Shown: piece after piece, positions 16,230 to 25,393 of the stretch
How the letters are laid out: each line of letters opens with the position of its first letter
How positions within the stretch are numbered: the first letter of the stretch is position 1
Origin: Moheibacter sediminis
GTDB lineage: Bacteria > Bacteroidota > Bacteroidia > Flavobacteriales > Weeksellaceae
NCBI RefSeq assembly: GCF_900176425.1
Contig: NZ_FWXS01000010.1
Location: forward strand, 1-64,000
Direction: 5' to 3'
DNA: 64,000 nucleotides
The notes under the pieces: model-generated
The model's database searches: none
Told to the model about the DNA's origin: nothing
The model's input: the letters and a program-made list of their open reading frames with translations, nothing else
Position numbers and translations under genes: made by a program

Positions 16230-16691
16230 ATGAAGTCAAACGAATTTACAATTGATTACCATTTGCGCTCCACTTGGTTAGCTGTACAAAAGATGTTCAA
16301 CGAACAAGCGGCCCAGTTCAATTCTACAATGGTCATGGGTTTTACATTGCTTTCCATCGATCCGAAAAGCGGAACACCTAGTACTTCGCTAGGTCCCAAA
16401 ATGGGAATAGAGCCCACCAGTTTGTCGCGCACTTTGAAAAATTTGGAAGAACGCGGACTCATTGCCCGAAAACCAAACCCTGAAGACGGACGAAGCGTTT
16501 TGATCATACTGACCGATGAAGGTTTGAAGATGCGTGACGTTTCTAAGCAAGTCGTTTTGAAATTCAACGAAGCCATCAATGAAAAAATTACTGCGGAAGA
16601 AATGAGCATATTTCTCAAAGTAATTCAAAAAGTGAATTCCATTACCTCAGATAAAAAATTATTTAATAAAAATAAAGAACCACAATTCTAA
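16230..16691 (+). CDS. MarR family transcriptional regulator of the fatty-acid operon
   Basis: 153 residues. A winged helix-turn-helix is visible: MGIEPTSLSRTLKNLEERGLIAR (about residues 68-90, recognition helix) followed by the wing KPNPEDGRSVLIILTDEGLKM (about 91-112). The N- and C-terminal helices would form the dimer interface, as in other MarR proteins. It starts the operon: the next gene begins 4 nt after its stop, and the beta-oxidation genes follow. A 10-bp-arm inverted repeat just upstream is its likely operator. Acyl-CoA or a fatty acid is the natural candidate ligand by genomic context, but this is inference. Confidence 0.93.
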   Translation: MKSNEFTIDYHLRSTWLAVQKMFNEQAAQFNSTMVMGFTLLSIDPKSGTPSTSLGPKMGIEPTSLSRTLKNLEERGLIARKPNPEDGRSVLIILTDEGLKMRDVSKQVVLKFNEAINEKITAEEMSIFLKVIQKVNSITSDKKLFNKNKEPQF

Positions 16692-16695
16692 AACA

Positions 16696-19053
16696 ATGAA
16701 CAGACACGTAAAACATGTAACAGTATTAGGTTCCGGAGTCATGGGCTCGGGGATTGCCTGTCACTTTGCCGGAATCGGTGTCGAAGTATTGCTGCTCGAT
16801 ATGCCTGCAGAAGGTGCCGACAGAAGTAAAACAGCAAGAGACCATTTGGCAAATGCCATCAAATCCAATCCCTCGCCGATTTATGACAAAGCATTTGCTT
16901 CGCGAATTAAAGTTGGGAATTTTGAAGATGATTTGGAGAAAATTAAAAATTCAGATTGGGTAATTGAAGTAATTATCGAAAGATTGGACATCAAAAGGTC
17001 CATGTTCGAAAAAGTAGATCAATTCCGAAAGGAAGGAACTTTGATAACTTCCAATACTTCCGGAATTCCGATTCAATTGATGTCGGAAGGTCGTTCAGAA
17101 GATTTTCAAAAACATTTCTGCGGAACGCACTTTTTCAATCCGCCACGTTATTTAAAATTATTTGAAATCATTCCCGGACCAAAAACAGATCAATCCGTAA
17201 TTGATTTCTTTACTATTTATGGAGAGAAATTTTTAGGAAAAACACCCGTTCATGCAAAAGATACTCCTGGATTTATCGGAAACCGCATCGGTGTTTATTC
17301 GATGGCGAAAGTGATGGAATTAGCACAGGAAATTGGTTTGACTGTTGAACAAGCTGATAATCTGACCGGTTCAATTTTGGGTCGTCCTAAAACCGGAACT
17401 TTCAAATTGGCGGATTTGGTTGGTTTGGATACAGCTGCTAACGTAACCAAAGGTTTAAAAGAAAATTCCCCCAACGATTCATTCATCCAAGATTTGAAGG
17501 AATCTAAAACTTTAAATTTCTTATTGGAAAATAAATTTTTAGGCGATAAAACCGGAAAAGGATTTTATTATAAAGAATTAGACAAATCAACGGGCGAAAC
17601 TAAACGTTTTGCTTTGGATTTGGAAAAATTGGAATACCGCCCGCTCGAAAGAGACAAGGATCCTGCCATCGAAGCTGCGAAACAAGCCGGAAGCACCAAA
17701 AATAAATTAGGTTCATTAATTAAAGACAAATCAAAATCAGGAGAATTGATCCGCAAACATTTCGCGAGTTTATTTGCTTATGTTTCTCAGCGCGTGCCTG
17801 AAATTTCTGACACTTTATATAGCATCGACGATGCGATGAAAACAGGTTATGCCTGGAAATATGGTCCGTTTGAAACTTGGGATTTAGTGGGGTTGAAATC
17901 TGGTTTAGAATTAATTGAATCAGAAGGTTATGAAGTTTCTGATTGGGCAAAAGAATTAATTAATTCAGGAAAAGAAAGTTTCTACCAAATCAAAGACGGA
18001 AAGAAATATTTCTACAGCATTAATTCGAAAGAATATGAAATCGTTCCCGGACAAGATGCTTTTATTATTTTAGATAACATCCGGAAATCCAATGAAATCT
18101 GGAGCAATCCGGAAGCGAGCATTCAGGATTTGGGCGACGGAATCATCAATTTAGAATTCCGTTCTAAAATGAATTCAATCGGCGGCGGTGTTATTACCGG
18201 AATCAATAAAGCTATAGAATTAGCAGAAAAAGAACACCGTGGTCTAGTAATCGGAAATCAAGCAGATAATTTCTCTGTTGGAGCCAATCTGGCGATGATT
18301 ATGATGATGGCTGCAGAACAAGATTGGTGGGAATTGAACATGGCCATCAAAACTTTCCAGGACACGATGATGAAAGTCCGCTACAGTGCTACTCCGGTTG
18401 TGGTTGCACCGCACGGAATGAGTTTGGGTGGAGGTTGTGAAATTTCGCTTCATGCTGATAAAATTGTTGCAGCTGCTGAAACGTATATGGGATTGGTCGA
18501 AGTAGGAGTAGGAGTAATTCCGGGCGGTGGTGGAACCAAAGAAATGACGTTGCGTGCAGCTCAAAATCAAATCCATGACGACATCAAAACCAATCATTTG
18601 CGTGAAGCGTATATGAATATTGCGATGGCAAAAGTAGCGACTTCCGCGTATGAAGCAAAGAATCTCGGTTATTTGAGAGAGCAGGACATTATTGTTGTCA
18701 ATAAAGACCGTCAGATTGCAGAAGCTAAAAAACACGCGATCATCATGGCGGAAGCAGGCTACACAAGACCAATCCAACAAAAAGTAAAAGTTTTGGGTAA
18801 AGAAGCGATGGGTATGTTTTATGTCGGTTCAGACCAGATGGTTGCAGGGAAATATATTTCAGACCATGACAGATTGATTGCCAATAAATTGGGTTATGTC
18901 ATGACAGGAGGAAATCTTTCAGAACCGACCGAAGTTTCACAACAATACTTATTGGATTTGGAAAGAGAAGCGTTCTTGTCACTTTGCGGCGAAAGAAAAA
19001 CGTTGGAGAGAATTCAGCACATGCTCAAAACCGGAAAACCTTTGAGAAATTAA
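16696..19053 (+). CDS. Fused 3-hydroxyacyl-CoA dehydrogenase / enoyl-CoA hydratase (FadN-like)
   Basis: 785 residues. Catalyses hydration of enoyl-CoA and oxidation of 3-hydroxyacyl-CoA, the middle two steps of beta-oxidation. The N-terminal Rossmann domain has GSGVMGSGIACHFAG (GxGxxG at residues 12-17) with an Asp after strand 2. FCGTHFFNPPRYLKLFEII near residue 140 carries the dehydrogenase His, and DTPGFIGNRIG near 195 is the family signature. The C-terminal crotonase part has the oxyanion-hole segment SLGGGCEISLHAD and GLVEVGVGVIPGGGGTKE near 600-615. The order dehydrogenase-then-hydratase, the length and the following fadA and 598-residue acyl-CoA dehydrogenase match the Bacillus fadN-fadA-fadE set rather than enterobacterial fadBA. 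Confidence 0.94.
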   Translation: MNRHVKHVTVLGSGVMGSGIACHFAGIGVEVLLLDMPAEGADRSKTARDHLANAIKSNPSPIYDKAFASRIKVGNFEDDLEKIKNSDWVIEVIIERLDIKRSMFEKVDQFRKEGTLITSNTSGIPIQLMSEGRSEDFQKHFCGTHFFNPPRYLKLFEIIPGPKTDQSVIDFFTIYGEKFLGKTPVHAKDTPGFIGNRIGVYSMAKVMELAQEIGLTVEQADNLTGSILGRPKTGTFKLADLVGLDTAANVTKGLKENSPNDSFIQDLKESKTLNFLLENKFLGDKTGKGFYYKELDKSTGETKRFALDLEKLEYRPLERDKDPAIEAAKQAGSTKNKLGSLIKDKSKSGELIRKHFASLFAYVSQRVPEISDTLYSIDDAMKTGYAWKYGPFETWDLVGLKSGLELIESEGYEVSDWAKELINSGKESFYQIKDGKKYFYSINSKEYEIVPGQDAFIILDNIRKSNEIWSNPEASIQDLGDGIINLEFRSKMNSIGGGVITGINKAIELAEKEHRGLVIGNQADNFSVGANLAMIMMMAAEQDWWELNMAIKTFQDTMMKVRYSATPVVVAPHGMSLGGGCEISLHADKIVAAAETYMGLVEVGVGVIPGGGGTKEMTLRAAQNQIHDDIKTNHLREAYMNIAMAKVATSAYEAKNLGYLREQDIIVVNKDRQIAEAKKHAIIMAEAGYTRPIQQKVKVLGKEAMGMFYVGSDQMVAGKYISDHDRLIANKLGYVMTGGNLSEPTEVSQQYLLDLEREAFLSLCGERKTLERIQHMLKTGKPLRN

Positions 19054-19122
19054 AAATTAAGAATATTGAATTTTAAATGAAAACATAATCCATTTAAAAT
19101 TTATAATTAAAAATTTAAAATA

Positions 19123-20301
19123 ATGAAAGACGCATATATAGTAACAGGATACAGAAGTGCAGTGGGGAAAGCGCCTCGCGGAACTTTACGATTCACCCGC
19201 CCCGACGAATTGGCGGCGAAAGTAATCGAAAGATTGATGCAGGACGTTCCGAATTTAGATCAAAACCGCATCGACGACGTCATCGTGGGCTGCGCCATGC
19301 CTGAAGCCGAACAAGGTTTGAACATGGCGAGATTGATTTCTCTGATGGGATTGAATACGGACAAAGTGCCAGGCGTGACCGTGAATCGTTATTGTGCTTC
19401 GGGTTCGGAGGCGATTGCGATTGCTTCGGCGAAAATCCGAACGGGAATGGCAGATTGTATCATTGCGGGTGGCGCGGAAAGCATGTCATACATCCCCATG
19501 GGAGGATATAAACCGATTCCCGACACCGATGTCGCAAAAAATAATGCAGATTATTATTGGGGAATGGGACTTACTGCGGAAGCGGTTGCCAATGAATTTA
19601 ACGTTTCCCGGGAAGACCAGGATTTATTTGCATATAATTCCCATCAGAAGGCAGTCAACGCCCTTCAGACCGGAAGATTTCAGAATCAAATTGTTCCGAT
19701 TGATGTGGAAATGAATACGCTCGATGAAAAAGAAAAAATTCAAACTAAAAAAATAACTTTCCAACAAGATGAAGGTCCGCGTGCAGATACTTCATTGGAA
19801 GTTTTGGCGAAATTAAAACCTGTTTTCGCAAATGGTGGAAGCGTTACGGCAGGAAATTCTTCACAGATGTCAGACGGAGCCGCATTTGTTTTGGTAATGT
19901 CAGAAGAAATGGTGAAAGAATTAAATCTGGAACCAGTTGCAAGATTAGTTTCCTATGCTACGGTCGGCGTTCCGCCAAGAATCATGGGAATCGGACCTTT
20001 GTACGCGATTCCAAAAGCTTTGGAACAAGCTGGCTTGAAACAATCTGATATTGATTTGATTGAATTGAATGAAGCGTTTGCTTCGCAATCTTTAGCAATT
20101 CTCAGAGGTTTAGAATTAAATCCTGAAATCGTCAATGTGAATGGTGGGGCGATTGCGCTGGGGCATCCGCTCGGTTGTACCGGAACAAAACTCACAGTTC
20201 AACTTTTAGATGAAATGAAACAAAGGAAAAGCAAATACGGAATCGTTTCTATGTGTGTCGGAACTGGGCAGGGAGCGGCTTCTGTGTTTGAATTACTATA
20301 A
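19123..20301 (+). CDS. fadA: Acetyl-CoA C-acyltransferase (3-ketoacyl-CoA thiolase)
   Basis: 392 residues, normal length. Cleaves 3-ketoacyl-CoA with CoA to acetyl-CoA and a shortened acyl-CoA. The nucleophilic Cys is residue 91 in NRYCASGSEA; the His is in GGAIALGHPLG near residue 348; the second Cys is in SMCVGTGQGAA near 379. NEAFASQ near residue 318 is the thiolase signature. It lies 69 nt after fadN; that gap is AT-rich with no terminator. Part of the inferred MarR-controlled operon. The spacer after it contains the TTCGAA-rich palindrome at 20307-20328. Confidence 0.95.
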   Translation: MKDAYIVTGYRSAVGKAPRGTLRFTRPDELAAKVIERLMQDVPNLDQNRIDDVIVGCAMPEAEQGLNMARLISLMGLNTDKVPGVTVNRYCASGSEAIAIASAKIRTGMADCIIAGGAESMSYIPMGGYKPIPDTDVAKNNADYYWGMGLTAEAVANEFNVSREDQDLFAYNSHQKAVNALQTGRFQNQIVPIDVEMNTLDEKEKIQTKKITFQQDEGPRADTSLEVLAKLKPVFANGGSVTAGNSSQMSDGAAFVLVMSEEMVKELNLEPVARLVSYATVGVPPRIMGIGPLYAIPKALEQAGLKQSDIDLIELNEAFASQSLAILRGLELNPEIVNVNGGAIALGHPLGCTGTKLTVQLLDEMKQRKSKYGIVSMCVGTGQGAASVFELL

Positions 20302-20306
20302 CCTAG

Positions 20307-20328
20307 ACTCGAAGTTCGAAATTCGAGT
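20307..20328. repeat. TTCGAA-rich palindromic repeat between fadA and fadE
   Basis: A 22-nt imperfect palindrome opening ACTCGAAGTTCGAA and closing TTCGAGT; only two positions fail to pair symmetrically. Very similar TTCGAA-type strings occur at 40752-40785 and 43420-43451 inside purL. It has no T-run and is not a likely terminator. Confidence 0.7.
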
Positions 20329-20363
20329 TTTGCAAAGAAATTAATTTAAAATAACAATATACA

Positions 20364-22160
20364 ATGAGCAATAATAGATTAATCGGTGGAGAATTTTTAG
20401 TCAAAGATTTGACTTGGGATAACATCTTCACGCCAGAAGATTTTAGTGAAGAGCAAAAAATGATGCTCGAATCTGCAAAAGAATTTATAGACAGAGAAGT
20501 TTGGCCGAAAAAACACCAGATTGAAAAGAAGGATTATGCTTTGATTGAAGATTTGATGAAAAAGTTAGGCGAACTTGGATTTTTAGGAATTTCGGTTCCT
20601 GAAGAATATGGCGGATTGGGAATGGGATTCGTTACCACGATGTTGGTTTGTGATTATATTTCAGGAGCGACAGGCTCTCTAGCGACGGCTTACGGTGCAC
20701 ATACCGGAATAGGAACTATGCCGATTACACTTTATGGAACGGAAGAACAAAAAAAGAAATACCTGCCAAAATTAGCGACGGGCGAATGGTTTGCATCTTA
20801 TGCACTGACAGAGCCGGATGCCGGTTCTGATGCGAATTCCGGAAAGGCAAAAGCCAAATTGTCAGATGATGGGAAGTTCTATCACCTGACAGGTCAGAAA
20901 ATGTGGATTACGAATGCCGGTTTTGCAGAATTGTTCATAGTTTTTGCAAGAATTGACGAAGATGAAAACATCACAGCTTTCCTTGTTGAGAAATCTCAGG
21001 CTGGTGAAGGTTTCTCTTTGGGTGAAGAAGAAGATAAATTAGGAATTGTTTCTTCATCGACGCGTCAAGTGTTTTTTAATGATGTGAAAGTACCGGTTGA
21101 AAATCTTTTGGGTGAAAGAAACAAAGGTTTTAAAATTGCGATGAATGCTTTGAATGTTGGTAGGATTAAATTAGGTGCAGCCTGTCTGGATGCGCAAAGA
21201 AGAATTACTTCTAATGCCATTAATTATGCCAACGAAAGAAAACAATTTGGTGTTTCGATTTCGAGTTTTGGTGCAGTTCAGCAAAAAATAGCTGAAATGG
21301 CGACCAAAACTTTTGCTTCAGAATCAGGTTCTTATCGTCCTGCCAAAAACATCGAAGATGCAATTGCTGACAACATTGCCAAAGGTATGTCACATAATGA
21401 AGCAGAATTGAAAGGAATTGAAGAATATGCAATCGAAGCTTCGATTGTCAAAGTGTTTGCATCCGAAGCTGCACAATTTACTTCAGACGAAGGAATTCAA
21501 ATCTACGGCGGAATGGGCTATTCGAAAGAAATGCCTATGGAAGCGGCTTGGAGAGATGCACGCATTTCGAGGATTTATGAAGGGACGAACGAAATCAACC
21601 GTCTTTTGTCAGTAAGTATGTTGGTGAAAAGGGCGTTTCAAGGAAAAATCGATTTGATGTCACCTGCTATGAAAGTGGGTGAGGAGTTGATGAGCATTCC
21701 TTCGTGTGATGTGCCGGATTATTCTGAAACATTGGCGCAGGAAAAAGAAATACTGACAAACCTGAAAAAAGCATTTTTCATGGTGGCAGGTTCAGCGTTG
21801 CAGAAATTCGGAGCGGACTTGGAAAAACATCAGCAATTAATTATCAGTGCCGCTGAAATATTGATTGAAGTTTACATGACAGAAAGCACCGTATTGAGAG
21901 CGGAAAAGTTGAGCAAAGAGAATCCCGGAGCTTCCTCTGAGTTGGCAATTAAACTCGCACAATTACAATTATTTGATTCGGTAGAAAAAATCAAAAACAA
22001 AGGTTTGTCAGGTATCGTGTCATTTACAGAAGGTGATGAACAGCGAATGATGTTGTCAGGTTTAAGAAGATTTACACGCTACAATGAATACCCAAATGTG
22101 GTAAAATTAAAGACTGAAGTGGCAGAATTCCTCATTAAGGAAAATAAATATGTACTTTAA
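20364..22160 (+). CDS. Long acyl-CoA dehydrogenase (FadE-like)
   Basis: 598 residues, about 200 longer than a classic acyl-CoA dehydrogenase and like the B. subtilis FadE type. It introduces the first double bond of beta-oxidation with FAD. N-terminal helical domain; then YALTEPDAGSDANSGKAKA near residue 152 (FAD/substrate signature) and MWITNAGFAELFIVFARI near 177. IQIYGGMGYSKEMPMEAAWRDARISRIYEGTNEI spans about 375-405 and contains the flavin-binding GGxGY and the Glu of YEGTNE, the expected catalytic base in this class. The remaining ~180 residues are helical and probably extend the dimer or bind the chain. It is the last gene before a strong terminator. Confidence 0.94.
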   Translation: MSNNRLIGGEFLVKDLTWDNIFTPEDFSEEQKMMLESAKEFIDREVWPKKHQIEKKDYALIEDLMKKLGELGFLGISVPEEYGGLGMGFVTTMLVCDYISGATGSLATAYGAHTGIGTMPITLYGTEEQKKKYLPKLATGEWFASYALTEPDAGSDANSGKAKAKLSDDGKFYHLTGQKMWITNAGFAELFIVFARIDEDENITAFLVEKSQAGEGFSLGEEEDKLGIVSSSTRQVFFNDVKVPVENLLGERNKGFKIAMNALNVGRIKLGAACLDAQRRITSNAINYANERKQFGVSISSFGAVQQKIAEMATKTFASESGSYRPAKNIEDAIADNIAKGMSHNEAELKGIEEYAIEASIVKVFASEAAQFTSDEGIQIYGGMGYSKEMPMEAAWRDARISRIYEGTNEINRLLSVSMLVKRAFQGKIDLMSPAMKVGEELMSIPSCDVPDYSETLAQEKEILTNLKKAFFMVAGSALQKFGADLEKHQQLIISAAEILIEVYMTESTVLRAEKLSKENPGASSELAIKLAQLQLFDSVEKIKNKGLSGIVSFTEGDEQRMMLSGLRRFTRYNEYPNVVKLKTEVAEFLIKENKYVL

Positions 22161-22287
22161 CATAACGTTAAGAACGAAAAGTATGACGCCCTATTTTTTT
22201 GGCACAGACTTTGTAAATAATAAAGTAAGTACTATTCTTTTCATAAGGTAGTTGAGTTTTCATGGTACTTAAGTTTTAGTAGAGAGG

Positions 22288-22316
22288 ATCCCGTCAGCAA
22301 TGACGGGATTTTTTTA
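22288..22316 (+). terminator. Intrinsic terminator of the fad operon
   Basis: Nine-base perfect stem ATCCCGTCA/TGACGGGAT with a GCAA tetraloop, followed by a run of T. It lies 128 nt after the acyl-CoA dehydrogenase stop and just before the TonB-receptor promoter. Confidence 0.9.
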
Positions 22317-22357
22317 TTTAATAAGAAAAAAGATATTTCTCATTCCTTCCTTAGTTT

Positions 22358-22365
22358 TATATTTG
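22358..22365 (+). promoter_or_regulatory. Candidate -7 box for the TonB-dependent receptor
   Basis: TATATTTG matches TAnnTTTG, 22 nt before the ATG at 22387, supporting that start rather than the ATG at 22300 that lies inside the terminator hairpin. Confidence 0.5.
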
Positions 22366-22386
22366 TCAGCCAAACTATTAACCGAA

Positions 22387-24189
22387 ATGAGAAATATAAT
22401 CTATTTTTTATACATATTATGGAACATTGGAAATGCTCAATCAGAGCAATATCCACTTCCGGAAATAATTATTAGCGATAACAGAATTTCCGTTCCTTTG
22501 TCACAAACTGACAGAAGTGTTGTTATAATAACACAGAAAGATATCCAAAAATCACCTGTCAATTCTATAGAAGAACTTTTGGCACATCAAGCAGGAATAG
22601 ATGTCCGCCATAGAGGTATAAATGGAGTACAGGCAGATGTTTCATTGCGGGGAGGTTCTTTTGAACAAGTTTTAATTCTGGTAAATGGAACCCGCATGAG
22701 TGATGTACAAACAGGTCATCATTCAATGAATATTCCGGTCAATTTAAATTCGGTAGAAAGAATTGAAATTATAAAGGGGCCATCTGCAAGAAGATTCGGA
22801 CAAAATGCTTTTACCGGAGTAATTAATATTATAACCCGGCTGAATAGTGATTCATCTTTGAATTTAGGAATGACCAGCGGAGAATATGGTTCTTTTGGTG
22901 TTAATACAAATATTCAAAGTGGAGGCTCGAATTTTAAACAATCTATTCAAAGTAATTATTTCCAAACTGATGGCTATCGGCACAATACGGATAGTAAGAA
23001 GACAGATTTTTGGTATCAGAATGAACTTAGAATCGGCAAACATTCTCTGAGTTTACAAGCCGGTTTTCTGGAGAAAAAATTTGGAGCAAATGGTTTTTAC
23101 GCTACACCGGCCGCAACGGAACAATATGAGGAAATACAAAGTTCACTCGTCAACTTACAGGCGAATTTAAGTTTTGACCAATTGGAAATTAAACCAGGCA
23201 TTTATTGGAGAAGGCATGAGGATATGTATGTTTTTGTACGGAGAGATCCATCTATTTACCGAAATATGCATATTGGAAATACTTTAGGAGGTGCTTTGAA
23301 TGCTACTTATAAGAGTAGGGTAGGTGTCACCGGTATAGGGATGGAATTAAGAGAGGAATATTTGAGCAGCAATAACTTGGGTGATTGGAGCAGAAATTCT
23401 TTATCGGTATTTTTGGAACACCGTTTCGAGTTGTTCGGTCAAAGATTAAGCATCACTCCGGGAGCCATGTTGGCTGATTATAATGATTTCGGTTCATTTT
23501 TTTATCCAGGAATTGATATAGGATATTCAATTAATTCATTTAACCGGATTTATGCAAATTCAGGAAAAACATACAGAACACCGACCTACACAGATCTTTA
23601 TTATGAAGATCCAGCAAATAAAGGAAATCCTTATCTGAAACCGGAAGAAGCCCTTTCTTATGAAATAGGATATAAGTTTACGCGTAAAAATATTTCATTT
23701 GATTTGAATTTTTTCAGAAGAGAAAATAAAAATTTAATTGATTGGATAAAACAAAATGAAGAAGATAAATGGAAGCCGGTTAATGTTGCTGAGGTTAAAA
23801 CTAACGGCTTAGAAGTATTTGCAGACTATCGCTTTTTTAATAGTTTTTTAAATCATTTGTCATTCGGTTATACTTACCTTGACAATGAGTTTAAGGATAC
23901 TGAAGGACTTATCTCCCGCTATGTTTTAGATAATTTGAAACATCAGTTTACCGCTAAGCTTAATCATAATCTTATCAAAAACATCTCATTGGAATGGGCT
24001 TACAGGTATAATTATCGTGTGTCATTGGATGACTATCATTTACTGGATGCGAAGCTGAAATGGAGCAACAATCGCTGGGATGTATTTTTACAGTCAAATA
24101 ATCTTTTGAATACCAATTATACGGAAACCAACCTGATTCCTATGCCCGGGCGTTGGTTTAGCGGGGGAATAAATTGTACGATTTTATAG
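22387..24189 (+). CDS. TonB-dependent outer membrane receptor
   Basis: 600 residues from the ATG at 22387, where a signal peptide ending GNAQ begins. The plug domain (about residues 30-145) has the expected run ITQKDIQKSPVNSIEELL, DVSLRGGSFEQVLILVNG and SVERIEIIKGPSARRFGQNAFTGVINIIT. The remaining ~450 residues alternate aromatic-ended strands typical of a 22-stranded barrel, with the conserved YRTPTYTDLYYEDPANKGNPYLKPEEALSYE-type segment around residue 400 and a terminal aromatic strand ending CTIL. It is shorter than SusC-type receptors and lacks a carboxypeptidase-like N-domain, so it resembles the BtuB/siderophore group. No SusD or substrate-processing gene is adjacent and the ligand is unknown. 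Confidence 0.93.
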   Translation: MRNIIYFLYILWNIGNAQSEQYPLPEIIISDNRISVPLSQTDRSVVIITQKDIQKSPVNSIEELLAHQAGIDVRHRGINGVQADVSLRGGSFEQVLILVNGTRMSDVQTGHHSMNIPVNLNSVERIEIIKGPSARRFGQNAFTGVINIITRLNSDSSLNLGMTSGEYGSFGVNTNIQSGGSNFKQSIQSNYFQTDGYRHNTDSKKTDFWYQNELRIGKHSLSLQAGFLEKKFGANGFYATPAATEQYEEIQSSLVNLQANLSFDQLEIKPGIYWRRHEDMYVFVRRDPSIYRNMHIGNTLGGALNATYKSRVGVTGIGMELREEYLSSNNLGDWSRNSLSVFLEHRFELFGQRLSITPGAMLADYNDFGSFFYPGIDIGYSINSFNRIYANSGKTYRTPTYTDLYYEDPANKGNPYLKPEEALSYEIGYKFTRKNISFDLNFFRRENKNLIDWIKQNEEDKWKPVNVAEVKTNGLEVFADYRFFNSFLNHLSFGYTYLDNEFKDTEGLISRYVLDNLKHQFTAKLNHNLIKNISLEWAYRYNYRVSLDDYHLLDAKLKWSNNRWDVFLQSNNLLNTNYTETNLIPMPGRWFSGGINCTIL

Positions 24190-24210
24190 GGAATGAAAAG
24201 CAGCAGATTC

Positions 24211-24378
24211 TTATTTAGCTTTTTTAAAAGTATCCGTCTTTTTATCATAACCATAAGGGCAATGGCGGCAACCACTTTTGCAGCAGTAACCACGACGTAG
24301 ATGATATTGTTCCGTGAAAACAATATAGCCTTCCGGGGTTTTGTAAAAATCTCCTTCCTGTAGTTTTTGGATATTCAT
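24211..24378 (-). CDS. DUF5522 small cysteine-rich protein
   Basis: 55 residues; easily missed because it is short. The protein starts MNIQKLQEGDFYKTPEGYIV and carries the family core YHLRRGYCCKSGCRHCPYGY near residues 25-44, with four Cys (CC-x3-C-x2-C) that could bind a metal or an iron-sulfur centre. This pattern matches what I know as DUF5522 in Bacteroidota. Its ATG overlaps the phoH stop TGA by one base (TGATG), which implies coupled translation with phoH. It is convergent with the TonB receptor gene, 21 nt away. Function is unknown; metal binding is inferred from the Cys pattern. Confidence 0.85.
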   Translation of the reverse strand: MNIQKLQEGDFYKTPEGYIVFTEQYHLRRGYCCKSGCRHCPYGYDKKTDTFKKAK

Positions 24379-25325
24379 CACAGACTATCCAACTTCTTAT
24401 AGGCATGTAAAATTCTTCCTACCAATTTATGTCTAACCACATCTTTTTCCGTTAAAATCACCATTCCGATTCCTTCCACATCATCTAAAATGGACATTGC
24501 TTCTTTCAATCCGGATTTTTGTTTTGGTGGTAAATCGATTTGGTCGGGGTCACCTGTGATGATGAATTTGGCATGTTTTCCCATCCTTGTCAGGAACATT
24601 TTCATTTGCGAATGTGTCGTATTCTGCGCTTCATCCAAAATAACAAAAGCTTCATCCAGCGTTCGTCCGCGCATGAATGCCAATGGTGCAACTTCTATGA
24701 TTCCCTTTTCTAGATAAGATTCCAATTTTTCAAAATGAATCATATCCTTTAGCGCATCATAAAGCGGTTGTAAGTATGGATCTAACTTTTCCTTCAAATC
24801 GCCCGGTAAAAAACCTAAACTTTCTCCGGCTTCAACTGCAGGTCGTGTCAGGATAATTCTGCGGACTTCTTTATTTTTCAAAGCCTGAACTGCCAATGCG
24901 ACTCCAGTGTAAGTTTTTCCCGTTCCGGCTGGTCCTACAGCGAAAACCATATCATTTTTGCGGACAGTATCTACCAGTTTTTGTTGTCCGGCAGTCATTG
25001 CTTTTACCAGCTTTCCATTAACGCCATGCACCAAAACTTCGTTGGAATGTATCCTTGCTTGTTGATTTGAATTTTCAGATTCCAAAATGGTTTCCATTTC
25101 TTTTTCATTCAATTTATTGTAATGTTGAATATGGTTGATAATTTGAGAAATTTTGGTCGAAAATTCTTTCAGTAAATCTTCATTTCCCACAGCTGAAACC
25201 TGTTTTCCGCGTCCCACGATTTTTAGTTTGGGAAAATGGGTTTTGAGTAGTTTGAAGTTTTCATTGTTGGCTCCGTAAAATTCCTGAACGTTTACGTCGG
25301 CGAGTTCTAAATTTAATTCTGTCAA
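24378..25325 (-). CDS. phoH: PhoH family ATPase
   Basis: 315 residues. Walker A is FAVGPAGTGKTYTGVALAV near residue 135 and Walker B is FVILDEAQNTTHSQMKMFLTRMG near 229-250; FIITGDPDQIDLP follows as the sensor-like strand. The N-terminal ~100 residues (VQEFYGANNENFKLLKTHFPKLKIVGRG) resemble the KH-like RNA-binding part found in PhoH proteins. PhoH-type proteins are linked to RNA metabolism and phosphate starvation in other bacteria. Its stop overlaps the start of the DUF5522 gene. The start is 69 nt from the divergent DUF62 gene, with facing promoter boxes between. Confidence 0.93.
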   Translation of the reverse strand: MTELNLELADVNVQEFYGANNENFKLLKTHFPKLKIVGRGKQVSAVGNEDLLKEFSTKISQIINHIQHYNKLNEKEMETILESENSNQQARIHSNEVLVHGVNGKLVKAMTAGQQKLVDTVRKNDMVFAVGPAGTGKTYTGVALAVQALKNKEVRRIILTRPAVEAGESLGFLPGDLKEKLDPYLQPLYDALKDMIHFEKLESYLEKGIIEVAPLAFMRGRTLDEAFVILDEAQNTTHSQMKMFLTRMGKHAKFIITGDPDQIDLPPKQKSGLKEAMSILDDVEGIGMVILTEKDVVRHKLVGRILHAYKKLDSL

Positions 25326-25352
25326 ATGTCTTGTGTTTAAATTCGATTCCTA

Positions 25353-25373
25353 CAAAAATACGCAATATATTTG
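25353..25373. promoter_or_regulatory. Facing -7 boxes of the divergent phoH and DUF62 promoters
   Basis: The minus strand has TATTTTTG at 25360-25353, 27 nt before the phoH start. The plus strand has TATATTTG at 25366-25373, 20 nt before the DUF62 ATG at 25394. Both match TAnnTTTG, are only five bases apart, and would share DNA, so the two promoters may compete. Confidence 0.5.
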
Positions 25374-25393
25374 TTTGCTGGAATCCAAAAATA

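Noticed and set aside
18244-18780. Long minus-strand open frame inside fadN (178 codons)
   Set aside because: It is antisense to a well-supported enzyme and its translation is Cys/His-rich without a family; typical shadow frame.
20307-20328. The palindrome after fadA as an intrinsic terminator
   Set aside because: No T-run follows and the operon continues into fadE.
22300-22386. ATG at 22300 as start of the TonB receptor
   Set aside because: It lies inside the loop and stem of the terminator and upstream of the -7 box; the ATG at 22387 begins a signal peptide.
24117-24323. Minus-strand 68-codon frame at the end of the TonB receptor
   Set aside because: Overlaps the receptor's coding end and a different frame in the same place encodes the DUF5522 protein.
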